From positions 1 to 64,000 of the forward strand of contig JAMKCH010001639.1 in the NCBI GenBank assembly GCA_023653785.1: a stretch of 64,000 nt of DNA. Direction: 5' to 3'. Each line of letters starts with the position of its first letter. The stretch's first letter is position 1. The notes under the pieces were generated by a model that did no database searches, had not been told where the DNA came from, and saw only the letters and a program-made list of their open reading frames with translations. This document shows, piece by piece, positions 36,841-49,494 of this stretch. A program made the position numbers and the translations under genes. This DNA comes from Ophioderma brevispina. Taxonomy: Eukaryota; Echinodermata; Ophiuroidea; Amphilepidida; Ophiodermatidae.

Positions 36841-37054
36841 TAAGGCCAAGAAAAAACAAGTTTGTCCCAGAAGACGGCACGAATTTTGTTTAAAATTTGT
36901 CTTTTTTTGGATTTTTTTCCAACGGCCCTGTGTGCTGCGCAAGCAAAAGATCTATGACAATAGTTGATAAGATGACTTGTGCAGTCAGCTGGCAGTAAGA
37001 AGACAATCTCAAGGTTCTCGATGATAAATACAGCTTGATGAGCTCACAGGTATA

Positions 37055-38320
37055 TGCAGGTGACATGTCGTGGATGTCCTTGAGAAGCAGAACCTTATAA
37101 ACTACATTCTGATTGGAAGCCTATGCAGTTGGCAGAGTCAGAAAGCAAATACAGGTCCATGATCTTCGGCAAAAATATGTAATCCGGCATTTTGTGCTGC
37201 AAAAATGTTATTTTCTAAACGCTTTTTTTTTGGGGGGGGGGGAGGAATGCATTTTCGGAAACTTACTATTTGCTTTCATGTAAAAAAAGTAGACATTGCG
37301 TGCGTTTGTAAGATTATCAGCAATGTCGGGAAATTTGGAAATTCCTGGGATTATGATATAATTGAGAAAGGGGATTTGGGTACTTATTTGAGGTGTCGCA
37401 TAGTTACGCATTGATAGCAAATTTACGATTACAGCCGGGGCTTTTCGTTAGCAAAATTATGGAACAAATGCAACAACGTTATACTGAAAATCAATACGTT
37501 AGGTACACGAGGGTTCAACTGAAAATATATTGCTTCTTTCGAATATTTGAGGAGCAGTTTCAAGTGCTAATCTTTCAGATTTAGAACCTGCATTAGGATG
37601 AATGTGTGTAATGATTGACTGTCACGCCAATATTCTAGAAGGTAACAAAACGAGGACTATAATTCAGCTTGAGTCGAAAACTACTGTTAGGTCTCCTTTA
37701 ATTTAGTTCTCTTAAGGATTTATGAAAAAAAATCTGTATTTTTTTCCAATCTATTAAAAATGTTCAATAGAGGTATGCATTATGCATTACCCCTCAGTTA
37801 CTGTACCCGACAATTGTGAGTGAAAATTCTCTGGATTTACGCGATTCTTGTCGTTTCTGCTTTCATCAATTACAATTTCCTGGAGGTTACAAAATTGAAA
37901 AAAGAAGCTTCATAATGAATGGACAACTTTGTGTTTTTAGAGGAGACCTCAAAAACCGAAGAAAAATATTCCTTTCTTGTATTCACAACTAAAGAAAATA
38001 TTCTTTGCTCCTCCACACAACAGAAGAAAAATATTCTTTGCTTGTCCATACGACCACTACTCACAAAAGGTTCAGCGGTTTCATTTCTTTCTGTAAATTC
38101 AGGTTCGACGTTGAAATTGATATGTGTTTGTGCCGATCAGAGAATTACATTTAAAAGAAAATATGTTACATTTTTATAATAATTGTAAGGCTCTGAATTT
38201 ATCTAAGTGGCCAATGTTTCGATATTTGTTTTCGAAAAAAAAAAGAAATCAATTTCTCACCGCAAGTTAAGCTCAGGATGCACACTGCGAGTTAGCAAAA
38301 ATGCCCTTAAAGCCTTTGAG
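37055..38320. repeat. Dispersed repeat A, copy 2
   Basis: This is a near-identical counterpart of 1-1370, with small indels, including an expanded T8G10 tract at 37223-37241. A frame of 86 residues at 37919-38179 is also open in copy 3 but is broken in copy 1. It has no signal peptide or recognisable domain, so coding is not claimed. Confidence 0.8.
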
Positions 38321-38349
38321 TCTTTATAAAACAATAGTCTGTAACCATA

Positions 38350-40330
38350 TATGTAGTCAATTTTTTCTTTTTGTTTTGAATTTTTGTATAGCACGTTTTA
38401 CTTAAATGTTTGGTGATGTGATGTTTTCTCCCTCACATTGATGCATATCACAAAAACATCTGATTACAATTTTTAATGTAATCGTCCAGTCGCTTGGATA
38501 GAAGAATCAAAATGTGTACTAAATTTCGCGGGCCTTTAAATTTCACTTGGGTGATGAGAAAAATAATAATATAATTTTTCGTCTAGATAAAATTCCTCTC
38601 ATTTTGAGGGAGTAAAATGTGCTTAGCCTGGTATAATAACGTTTGCTGAAATTGTCCGTTTCGGAACATTTTTCTCAAGAAGTCGTATCAGGAGATCCTT
38701 GCACCGTTGGAACGTTAGCCATTTCCCTCCAGGGTTTTCTTTAGTTTTTGCTTTTTTAAAAAAAACCAAAAAACATACATTTTTTTTAAAATAGAATTAA
38801 TGCTAATTGACCTAAGGTAACGCGTCGGGGGCCCCAGTGGGCGGAAAATTCCTCCACTCATGAATTCTTTGTCCTTAGAACTCTATGAGTTGCACTGCAC
38901 CGTAATTCTACACAAAGCAATACTCTCACTTATTCCTGTCCTTTATTAACCAATTGCCACTGTCGTGTAAATAATCTAATAGACAAGGCACAATTTGGTG
39001 CAAGCACCAATGTGGCTCGCGCAATGAGATTGTAAGAGGTGCTAGAAAAAAGGAGTCAAATTTGCACTCTAGGATGTCTATCAGTTTGTTCACTTAAATC
39101 AAGAAAACCTCCAAATAATGACCAAAGATACACGAACCCTTGATGGAATGTATTTCGTATGAATCACAGCCACTTCCCATTATTGCTTATTCCCTACTCA
39201 AACCTACTAAGTCAAAATTAACACTTATCCTGGGTCAAATGATGAACTCGGTCCATTTGCAACCGTACATGGGTACCCATTCGGCACTGGAACCTGTCAT
39301 GCACTTTGTCCAGTAAGCGATGCAGTTGATAGCTGTTGAATCGTAGAGACTTTGCGTACTAACCAAGGTCTTAATTAGCACTAACTAAAACGTGGTAAGC
39401 TACTTACTGAGCCACCGGGTGCATATCGGCACATATACCACTCAAGCAGACCGAAAAGTCACGATCATAACCTGTCTCGGTGTGCTTTAGGGGGATCATA
39501 CTTAGGAAAATCTTGTCAATGATTCTGGGAATATTTGGAAAATTTGGTCTGGATGGAAAGCTTAGTAACGAATTAATATAAATCAAAATAAGTTGAAAAT
39601 TGTCCACATGTGTTGAGTTGTTTGCCCTTTTTAATTTCCCGCCCAATAGATTACTCAAAAACGATCCCGCACAAATCCACATCGAATGCAAATGGTGACG
39701 TCAAAGTGATGACCATCCATAATTTACTTCGGTCGTTGTTGTAACCATCATATCGCAGTGTTGCCACTTCAATAATAATTAACCACGAAATGAAAACAAC
39801 TATTTCATTCTGTAACTTTTTTTCTAATTTTATTACTATTTCAATTAATCCATCAATATTAAACGGTGTCAGCAATTAACAATTCGAGTAAAACGTGTTT
39901 GGTTCATCACTTTGACGCCACGAGTTGGGCGCTTTTCATCAATGAATCGTGCGAAAAATCCGCCCGTTTCTTCGTATGTCAAAAAAGCAAAAATTAAAAA
40001 ATGCCTCTATTTTGTTAATTTTCCATCAATTGTATTATTTATGAATGTAATCAAACTGAGCTTGACAATCTTGACATATTTCCTTTACTGGGCAACGTCT
40101 GCCGACGCTAGCCTTCGAATAGGCTTTTCGCGCCCAAATGCAATAAACATACGCTTTTCGTAAAAGCAATGTTCCGAAAGTCTAGCGTCCTCCGACGTTC
40201 CTGCCGATGAGTATGAACCCCTATTAGACCGCAGATTGGCCGTGCGGAGGTGTAGTATCGAAGCATTTGCTCACATTAAGTCCTCAGCTTGGTTGAACTT
40301 TTAGCTGGAGCAGCCACTTATACTATTCGT
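38350..40330. other. Non-coding stretch, left part duplicated at 50.3-50.9 kb
   Basis: 38.34-38.98 kb resembles 50.29-50.86 kb (AACCATATATGTAGTCAATT, TGCACCGTTGGAACGTTAGC). From 39.0 kb on only short frames and no domains are seen. Confidence 0.5.
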
Positions 40331-41113
40331 TAATGCTTTATGTTTTTCCTGTAAAGAGAGTCTGTAACACAAGAGTATTTTTGTTGTAAACTGCGCAAAA
40401 GCGCCTCCAACAGACTAATTCTGATCCGACAGCATGAATTAGGTATTTTTTGACAGTCCTAAAGAAGTTTGGTTTAAATACCGGGAAGCAGATTTGTTGT
40501 GACGGGTTCGATGCCTGGACGCAACCCAACGAAATAGGGAAGTGTGACCATAGGGTTTAATGCATATTTGACCGATTCATTTTAAGAACAATTTTCACGG
40601 TTCGCTGTTGCGCATGCCGGATCAATTAGGGTTATATAATCTGTTGCCTGAGCTTTTTAATAAGGTTATGTAAGGATCTCCATTTCACTATATGTACCTC
40701 ATGTACAAGCGTATCTACAACGATGTTATTTTGTCCGTTCCTCGTTTAAAGCAATAACAGCACCAGGGGAGGGCGGTCATGAAATCCCAATTTCAGACTT
40801 CCGCCATGGTTTAACACGTAAAAGCGAATCTTGACGAAAAATTCTGAATTTTTTATATGTTGGCCAGGAATATTTTCTTATTCCAAACCGTTGGAGTTGA
40901 AGAATCAACTCCACTGTAAGGTTTTTGTGAAGTGTGTTGGTATTAATAACGAACGAGGACGAGTCGGTGTAGGTCATGGGAACACCATTGACCGACCACA
41001 GCAAAGACCCAAATTGGTTTATGGCTTGCACTCCGTATTACTGTAATTTCGTTTCGTTAACATTTTTTGGTGAATTGCTATAATGAAATATAGGCTTGGC
41101 CGCCACGCCTGAA

Positions 41114-41650
41114 CAGCACATTTTTGAAGAGCGCCCCCAATTTAAAAAAGGTTGATATTTTTTTTGCACAGTTATTTTGGGAATTGTCTAGGAACCCACC
41201 TGCTAACGTAGAATTGCGAAAAAGTGTGTATGCTATTTTATCATAAAAATACGCGATTTTTGTAATATTTAATTTGGGATCCCAATTTTACTTAACGGCA
41301 GAGCTGGGAAATGCTAAGTTTATGTCCTCCGTGTGAAATATTGCCAACCTCAAGAAAATGACGCTAACTTGACTTGCCTGCACTACTAACACACTATTTG
41401 ATTTGGCGTAGAGAGGTACAATGGCCGCCTATTTCCGCTATTTCATATGTGAATGCCGTTTCCTTACCGTTGATTATAATCAGAGATCTCCGAGATAATT
41501 ATTTTAATTACCAAGTCCGTCGTTTGCGACACATAGAACATTTTTTTGAGCTTCACCATTCACAGGTATTTTTTTTTTTTTTAAAAAACAAAAAACAGCG
41601 GCGTTTAATTTTTTTTTGTAAAATTGGGGGCGCTCTCAAAAAATGGCTGT
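41114..41650. mobile_element. MITE, AGCAATAATGGCAC family, copy 2
   Basis: It shares the interior GGGATCCCA, AACTTGACTTGCCTG and CTATTTCCGCTATTTCA with copies 1 and 3, and both AGAGCGCCCCCAATTT ends. The outermost TTAAAGCAAT ends are not preserved. A T-rich insertion lies near 41567-41618. Confidence 0.7.
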
Positions 41651-41734
41651 TTTGCGTACCAATTTGGGATCTTCATCAAATCCCGGCTCATCGAAAGTGG
41701 GATGAACTATGAGTGTGGGTTGTGTGATGTGGTG

Positions 41735-41775
41735 TATGTGTTGTGTGGTGCTCGCGCGCGCGCCTGTGTGATGTG
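41735..41775. repeat. Alternating GT/CG tract
   Basis: GTGTTGTGTGGTGCTCGCGC continues as CGCGCCTGTGTG. The paralogous tract is at 53520-53572. Alternating purine-pyrimidine of this kind can form Z-DNA. Confidence 0.7.
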
Positions 41776-41898
41776 TTTATGCCATCATGAAACATTAGAA
41801 GTCCATTATCTGTTTTGCATCCTTGTGCCATATCCTGTTTTACCCATTGAACCGTAAACCTGAGCCACATGAAAACAATACTAGAGCCCAGTCGACTC

Positions 41899-42130
41899 TT
41901 AAAGGTGCAACGAGAGATTTTGAGCCCCAAAATGTGCATAATAGCAATTTCATATAGATAGACACTCAATGATTTCATACCTAGTATTTGGCTCCAGAAA
42001 TGTCCTTGGAAGAGAGAAAAAATGTGATTTTGATTTTGCTTATATTTCACTATAAAACCTAGGCTGATTTTGTATTGCCTCCTATACGGAATTATAAATA
42101 TCCAATTGGAGTTATACCAAGAAAACATTT
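41899..42130. mobile_element. Partial MITE, TTAAAGGTGCAACGAGA family
   Basis: The left end TTAAAGGTGCAACGAGAGAT followed by TTTGAG matches the ends of the element at 56401-56746. The right end could not be located, so the end coordinate is approximate. Confidence 0.4.
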
Positions 42131-42594
42131 CTCAGCTTCTCCTTTCAGATTGGAGTGGGGATCTTTTTTGATGGAAAGCAAAAACATTTTATAACAAATC
42201 ATGTGACCCAAACCTCAGTACGCTTCCAATATTAGTGTATTGGGGACACCAGCCTGAATAAATATTTAAAGCTCTCGTGACCCCTATTAAACACAGTCAT
42301 AACTCCCATGCCCTCACCTTACGGAGACCACAATTATTGAAATGACCCATTACTAATGTAATAACATCTCGATGCAGGTACTAAAAATTTAAGAATTCTG
42401 AATTCTTAAAGACATTATAGGTCCTACTAAAGATATCGAAACCTTTTTCCTGGTATGTATTTAATAAAGGGTTACATTAATAAAATACCTTCCATTTTGA
42501 CTTCAGGAGTCAGGTCATTTCTATCTATTGTCATTTGTATTTATATTGCATAGAAAATAATCCGATTCTCCTTTCATAAGCTATCCCTATCGCC

Positions 42595-42700
42595 CGAACC
42601 ACGGCCCACGTCCCCCACCCCCCCCCCACACCCCCCACGCCAAACCCACCTTCGGCGCACGAATCCGGCCAACCCCCCCCCCATCTCACCATACCAACAC
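42595..42700. repeat. C-rich tract
   Basis: Runs of 7-10 C separated by A, AC or CA (CCCCCACCCCCCCCCCAC and similar), with G-rich complement on the other strand. A quadruplex or i-motif is possible. The frame on the minus strand is low complexity only. Confidence 0.7.
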
Positions 42701-43520
42701 CACACATAACCTAAACACCTTACGGTAAAAATCTGTTTCCTACTGTCCCTTATTATGGCGGGGATCACAATTACTAGTTTTTAAAGGGAATTAAAACAAA
42801 GAAAATAACAACACAAACCTAAGTAAATAATATAATGTGAGTTTTAGCATAACATAAGTTTCCGAATTTGAATCCTCGTGATGTTTAACCTTTTTTAATT
42901 TGGTTTTTTTGGTTTTATGTATTGTCATACAACACTTAACCAGTAACGAGGCCAAATTAACATAATTAAGGATACCATTTAATAACGGAATTCCATTACC
43001 AAACCCTATTACCGTGGGATGTATAAACAAAATGTGCATGAAGAAACGCTACTTTTATTCCAATCAAAATTGAGATTTTGGTATCATAGAGATGTTCATA
43101 TTTTTTTCTCATTCCCAGTGGAAATTTAGGGCCAGGAAACGTTTCCTTTGGTGTAATTGACAAAAACGTCTCCAAATGTGGTCGTCTACATTAATTAAGG
43201 TTTCGAAAACAGTATAGTAAAATAAGCCACTTACTCTATGAATAAAATCTCTTACACATTTTTTTTGTTATCTATTGTGAAACCCTCAAAGTTTGAATTT
43301 TCCAAAAATGGTTCGTAACGGGCTTCGCAGCGATATTTGCGAGAGAATCGAAAATGTGGAAAGCATTATTTAAACTTATAAATCAGGGATAAATGTGTAC
43401 AATTCCATAGACTTGCTTTAATGTAGAAACACACCCCAAATAGTGAAAAAATTGAAGTAGTGAAGGAATTGTTATACCTTCTCCCGAAAATAGACATACA
43501 GCGATGAGTCTCAAAATTAA

Positions 43521-43945
43521 GAAATAAAGGGTACGATATTCATGTTTATGCCAGAATAATGTGTCCGAGGCAAGTAAAAACATGAATAATGGGCGAGGCG
43601 AAGCCGAGACCCATTATTCAAATGTTTTTACTGCCGAGGACACATTATTCGGCATAAACATGGGCATCGCACCCTTTATTTCTATTATATTACCTAAATA
43701 AATGGTAAATTCTTACTAAAACGTAACAGTAATTTAACGTCTTTAATACAGCGCGCGCCCTGTTTCCTCCGCGTAAAGGTTAACGCGTGCGCCTATAGTG
43801 ATGGTGACACCCGCCGAAAAGAATGTTCCCTTGCATCACGCACTAGGGCGTAATCGCGGCCCATTATCGCAGAATAATGGTCGGTATACTAACCAATCAA
43901 AGAGCGCGCTTTTGAATAATGGGCAGTAAACGTAATAGAATCTAC
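43521..43945. mobile_element. Hairpin element inserted in the 465-base repeat
   Basis: The left 162 bases (43521-43682) form a hairpin with arms of 73 bases and a 16-base loop containing GGCGAAGCC. The insertion interrupts a copy of the 35.8/36.4 kb repeat between CTCAAAATTA and ATCTACAATAAACAGC. The remainder is GC-richer, includes GCGCGCGCCC near 43751, and has a further CCATTATTCTGCGATAATGG-like motif in inverted orientation near 43861-43882. No coding region. Confidence 0.7.
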
Positions 43946-44799
43946 AATAAACAGCTGATTGTGGTTTACACTAGCACAGAATAAACAAAGATCAATAATG
44001 TTTGTGTTTGAGGTCAAACTGTATTGATCATGGTGCACAATATCACGCTTAAAATGTGGGATATTCACCGAGAAAAGGCTTTTTGATCTCAAGTCAGAAT
44101 TTTGATACGCACGTATAGAAATTAAAGAATATATAAAGAGTACTGCCCTGTCTTTAAGTCAAGCCAACCACTTGCAGGTTACGTTTGCATATCCCTGCCA
44201 GTAACAAAAATAAAACAATATGAATTTTTATGATTTTTCGATGTTTCGGATTAGCAAATCACTGCTAATCCCTTTAAGAATCGAAGAACCCAAAACAGGT
44301 TTCTCACATTACAACAGTTAATTTTGGTTCATATGAAGAATCTTATGGTTTCCATATCCCTAACGTCCCTTAACTGCATTAAATTGCACTTTTCAAAATC
44401 ACGGACCGGCCTCTTGGCTTGTTTTATGGGGAAATTGCCCCTAGATCTAACAAGAAAAACACCGCTACCCCCTTTTTTGCGGTGATCGCCAGGTTGGTAG
44501 TCATATTCCTCTAGGGATATAGAGGACAAGGTTGGAATTTTTGCTTAGACTGTAGTTTTAAGACGATGCAATATAAATAATTCCATTTTTATTTCTGTTC
44601 CTAGTTTCTATAATTTCTATCTTGTGACATCGGGGAATAGTTTCCTGGAATGTGTGAAAATACCTTGGGCATTTTAGCGTTAATACCTCCTTCTAATCTT
44701 ATTGTTTGGTAGAATGAAGGTAGAACAAATATGAAATTAAAACACAACGTCAGCATGACGACAGTGGTTTTTGTACTCATTACGCCAAGCAAACACTTT

Positions 44800-46105
44800 T
44801 TAAACAGGACCATTTAGCGTTTCGTATTCTTTTTGCAGACTAGCATACGCTGTGTTTTCCATTCCATCTTTTTGTAGCTCCATGTACGTCCGATGTACTG
44901 TCGGCAAACGCGTTTCATATCCATCATTGGAATTGTTGACTATGTGTAATTGAGGTGGCGTTAACTCAAGAGATTTTTTGTAGTATTCCCGTGATCCTTT
45001 GATTTTACGCATTTGGAATATTAGATAAATGATGACCCCTGAAAGAGTTATTATGATGGCAACTAATGATACCGAAATTCCGACAACAGTTTCCATTTTG
45101 AAACAGTCCGAATTACAATCACATACATATGACTTATCAGACCTCATGAGATGAGTACTGATAATAATCATTTTGTCCACAGGTGACTGCGATTCCCTGT
45201 TACGCCCAATCGTTGTGGATGCAGAAAGACGCGTATTATCCAGTGTTGTAGGCGTAGGTTGCTTGGCAGTTTTTAAGGTGCTTTCTGTTTCCGTGGTAGC
45301 AGAGAAAGTGGTAGACATGGTGGTAGGTAAAAGTGTCGTAGTGTCTGATTTGGTTGTAAGTATCGTGGTTGTTGTTGGCATATTGGTTGTGGGACGTGAT
45401 ATAACTGTTATTGGTGTGGTAGAGCAGCTGTCTTGATATTCAGGAAATGCTTCACTTCTAACATTACATGTAAAAATCACACCGTCATCATCAAGTGATA
45501 ATGCAATACTTAATTCTGACACTATAATATCAAAATGAATTGTTACCTCAGCAGTTGCTATGCCAATACTATCGCTTCTACTCCAATTTAATTGAGGAAT
45601 TGGATTTCCAAACAAGGAGCTGCAAGTCAATGTAAGAACGTCTCCTTCAAAATAATTTAACTTGCTTGGATTAAAATCACATAGTGGATAAAAATTTTGT
45701 AGATCTGGCAAATAAAGTACATCCAGGTTGATTGTCTGTTCGGCTAAAGTGGTTGATCCAGGTTGTCTTAGTACAGTACATGTATATTCACCACTATCTG
45801 ATTTACTAGCCTCATGGATGATCAGTGTCAATATGCCTCCCGGTGATCCATCAATTTGAAGTTGCCAAGATCCAAGCGGGCTGTCTTTAGAAGCAACAGT
45901 ATCAGAACGTACCAGAGATCTTTCTAATGATTACAGAATCAGTTCCAATGAAGTCATCTCCAGATACATCACAGAATATAGCTACTGCATCTCCCTCTTC
46001 TATTCGCTCTCGTGATAACGATATACTCAGAGTGACTTGTTGCGTGGATATCTCCTTAACTTGTAAGAGAACAAGCGACACAATTAAATGACTTAGTACG
46101 CACAT
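44800..46105 (-). pseudogene. Two-Ig receptor with Thr-rich stalk, one frameshift (copy 3)
   Basis: This is a near-complete paralog of receptor 4. The start chosen is the Met at 46105 (MCVLSHLIV), which lines up with the receptor 4 start; a Met ten codons upstream lies in frame but has no counterpart. The frame gives a signal peptide and the first Ig strands, then breaks near 45.88-45.91 kb, where this copy is two bases shorter than receptor 4. From 45831 down to 44800 the frame is open again for 343 residues: the end of Ig1 (SDSGEYTC), Ig2 with its Cys and Trp, a Ser/Thr-rich stalk, a CDCNSDC juxtamembrane cluster, a transmembrane helix and a tail with YMEL, YASL and YETL. Apart from the 2-base deletion nothing looks decayed, so it is either a very young pseudogene or an intact gene with an assembly error. 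Confidence 0.8.
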
Positions 46106-46734
46106 TTCGAAATCACAAATAATACTGCTTGGCAAACAATAAAATCCAAAATCGTTTTATTCAAGTTCGAAAACTACATCTTTGGGAAAAACATTGACAG
46201 GATATGTGTGTGCTGCTGAATATAATTAAAATCCATAATTGTTGTCACTATTTAAATGTACTGACTGTTCTTTGTAGAGTTAAGTTATCGTACTAGCAGA
46301 GCCGCGTTGTCCATTGTCAAGGTAAATCATATCATGCCTTTGTCTAAATACAGGTTCCATTCTATGAGAATATGGAAAATCAGCCTATCGTTCAATGTAT
46401 AAAATGCCATTCTATAAATCCAGATGCAATAAAGGTATACAATGATTGTGGTGGAAAATGAACCATTATATCAATTACGTGACATTGGTGTGTCGTTCTG
46501 TACCCTTTTCTGCGGTTCACTGCTTTTTCTACAGTTCACTGCCTATTGTAAGTGTCATGTAAATTGTTGTTTCTGTCCCATATACCTATACTTGCGACAA
46601 TTCCTGTAGAAGTATCGGTTAAATATATTGGCCTTTGGTTATTTGCCCCAGTTCACGGACCATTATTGAAGAGCATCATCTTCAAATCGAAGAGTAAAAA
46701 GAAGAGTTTTATACCTTTTAACCCGGTGTGAAAG

Positions 46735-47040
46735 CGCATATAGTCCGGCAGATATTATAGTCCGGGGGGCTATTGTTCCTAGGGACAGGGAATAGCCCTA
46801 ACCGGACTATGAGGAGAATGCTCCTCCGGACTATGACTCCTAGGTACAGAGGTCCACTGGACAACTGCACCTAGGAATGGTAGCCCTTACTGCATCATGT
46901 ATTTTTAGCATATTGTGTATGTGAACCGGACTATATCCCCCACTGGACTATAGTGCCTTTTACAGCAGTAAAAGTAATCAGTGTCCGCCGTACTATAGTC
47001 CTATCTGTTACGCTCTTCTAATCACGAATGCAGCTATTCA
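46735..47040. repeat. GGACTAT/ATAGTCC-rich stretch
   Basis: At least ten copies of TAGTCCGG or CCGGACTAT in both orientations, with inverted pairs such as GGACTATGAGGAG and CTCCTCCGGACTATG near 46804-46840. It leads directly into the minisatellite. Local foldback or a composite element is likely. Confidence 0.6.
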
Positions 47041-47042
47041 AA

Positions 47043-47285
47043 AGGGGTCCAGAGGACCATGATACCCAGTGTTAGTTGTCCACTGGACATTAATATCCAT
47101 TATCATGTTCCAGGGGACCATGGTACCCAGTGGTGTATGTCCACTGTACTTTACTGTCCACTCGTGGTCCATGGGACTATGATACCCAGTGTTAGTTGGC
47201 CACTGGACATTAATATCCGTTACTATGGTCCAGGGGACCATGATACACAGTTTTGAAAGTCCACTGGACATTAATGTCAAGGAAA
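47043..47285. repeat. Minisatellite, four units of about 60 bases
   Basis: Units start near 47043, 47105, 47166 and 47227. Each contains GGTCCAGGGGACCATGATAC, CCAGTGTTAGTTGTCCACTG and GACATTAATATCC. The second unit is the most diverged. Because 60 is divisible by three, a 102-residue minus-strand frame is open across it; it is a product of the repeat, not evidence of a gene. Confidence 0.85.
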
Positions 47286-47289
47286 CATT

Positions 47290-49490
47290 ATTCCCTGCGC
47301 TGAACACATGATAAATATTGTATGTAATGGGTAAATTGGGGACCAAGGAATATAAAAACCGTTATTATTTTACATAACTTCCCCGGTCTACAAAAGGGAA
47401 TGCAGGCCCGTGACCAGGATTGTTCTGGGGGAGGGATGGGCACTGTTGTCAAATGGGATTTTCTTCCAAAATTCGTTCGGCCGCCCTACCAAAAAAAAAA
47501 GAAAAGATGATGTGGGGGGGTATTTAGCTTTGGCAAAAGGGACCCTTTTTAATACCAACATTTGTCCGCTCCAACAAATCTATTTTGCTGGCCTTTTTTT
47601 AGGCCTTTTTAAGCTTTAATGTTGTTTTTTTTTAATGTGGGAGGGGCGTCCGCCTCCTTCGCCACCGCCCCACTGCTTACGGCCTGGGGAATTTGTATCG
47701 CTAGAACCCCTCCTGATTTTTTCCTTTTCCTTTCTTAATAAAATACAAGATTTTTTAAGACAGTTGGATATAATAGTATTACTACGTTGGTGAGTAGGCT
47801 TTTGCTGACTTGACAGAACTTGTTACTGAAATTCAAATATTTGTATTTTGTAAAATTAAATGGCTGAAAGGCAAATTCAAATGTCCCATAAATATCAAAT
47901 GCTATTACAATTATGTTTCTATGTTTAGAGCTTCCACTTCACCTATTACATATTTTTCATCAACACATATTCTCAAAAGATCTCCATAATAATATAGCCG
48001 AACTATAACTATAACCTCGTCTAACCGAGGGAGGGGGGGTGGTTACCACCCCCTTCAGTTTTTTCCCCATCTTGCTAAAACCACTATATAAAGCAGTGAA
48101 ATTTTGTATTGCTTTTTGGCGCTATACGTGCGTATCATCAAAAACGCAAATGAAAAATTTCTCCCCAAATTTTGTGGTAATTGGTTGTAAAATTATATCA
48201 AAATAATTAATGCCATCTTAAAGCCACTATCTCCTCTTCCAACTAATAGGTAATTTGTTCGTATGCGGTCATGGGTACCGCTATCACCATTGTTTTTTTT
48301 GCACAAGTCAGCTTGGGGACCAAGTTTTCAATACAAATCTCGCAATCCACTTGCATAACTGAAGTAAGAAGAGAGGGAAATTGAAATAGGATTTGGTGTA
48401 ACCTGACTTGAAACGATCCAAACTTATCGCAACCGCGGAAATGAACCTCTGCTCCCTCTTCTACTTGTCTTGAGATCAGAGAATATGAAATTAGCTTACG
48501 TTGACACTCCCGCGATGAATTAAATAAAAGATGGAGAAGGGAAGCAGAAACGTATTATCAAGTTGTTTGAAGGTCTTTCAAAATATTTAACCCAAAAATG
48601 TAGCCTTTTTTCCGGGCTTTTGTTGAAAATATGCCTAGTATGTTGAGTATCGAATTGTGACAGATCGTTCACCACAGTTGAAGTGATTGTAAAAGTAAAG
48701 GCTACATTTGAAAATATAGCTTGGATTTAACAATCTATTGGTATGAAATGAAAAAAAAACCACACAGGATACTGGTGATTTTCGACAGGAAATCTGATCT
48801 AAGAATATGGTACCGCTGTTACTAGCATATGACACAAAACGCGTGATTTGAAGTTCCAGTAGCAAACACAAATTAAGCGATTCTGTCTGCTACAATGACG
48901 CTAACAGACAATCTCAATGATACTACGAAGTTGCTACTCCGGCCTATTATACAGAATGCGACACACAAAAATAAAGATAGCATATGAGGTCACTTGTTGT
49001 AAAACACCGCTTTTAATCGATGTCAAATCCGGAACCTTATTCTACCGGTCCTGCCCTGAAAAAAAATAGTAGAGCAGATTAACTACTTTTGGGGCCATAA
49101 GTGACTACAAGGTCATACAAGCACCAAAGTTGGCACATGCACTCCTTTTAGATCACTTATTAAAATAATGTAAGCAATTCAAAATCCAAGATGGCTGCGA
49201 TATTTCAAGATGGCCGTCACTGGGTCACACCCTGCACAGGTCAGTAATTTCCATTCACTAGTGCATTAAGAAAATATGCCCACTGGTTTTGGAGTATGAT
49301 TTCTGATACCCAGAACACACAAGGTGAATTTCTGTAAATGCATAACATGTAGAGCTCACTGAACTTTAAAATCTCACCTTGTAAAAATTGAGGGCGCCCT
49401 TCCACCTTCCACCAAATCTATGCATGTCCCTTTGAGGATATGAAACCTCGAAAGGCTAGTAGAAAGGCCACATACATCAACACACACTCA
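47290..49490. other. Non-coding stretch, nothing recognised
   Basis: Low-complexity runs (A10 near 47490, T9 near 47622) and short frames only. 49.08-49.40 kb has CAAGATGGCTGCGATATTTC and similar phrases seen in small animal repeats, without a second copy in this window. Confidence 0.5.
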
Positions 49491-49494
49491 CGAT

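Larger units (their letters stand above)
40340..46720. repeat. Segmental duplication block D1 (contains receptor copy 3)
   Basis: Blocks here recur in the same order in 53.16-59.38 kb. They are 40.49-40.69 with 53.27-53.47; the GT/CG-rich tract at 41.70-41.88 with 53.51-53.69; 44.33-44.58 with 55.56-55.72 and 57.04-57.19; and the receptor gene with its upstream 600 bases (46.1-46.7 with 58.8-59.37). Differences are mostly insertions specific to one copy. Together with repeat A this gives a unit of about 12.5 kb. Confidence 0.75.

Noticed and set aside
37919..38179. 86-residue frame conserved in two copies of repeat A
   Set aside because: Copies 2 and 3 are recent duplicates, the frame is broken in copy 1, and no domain or signal is visible.
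47038..47346. 102-residue minus-strand frame with internal repeats
   Set aside because: It stays open only because the minisatellite unit is a multiple of three; no domain.
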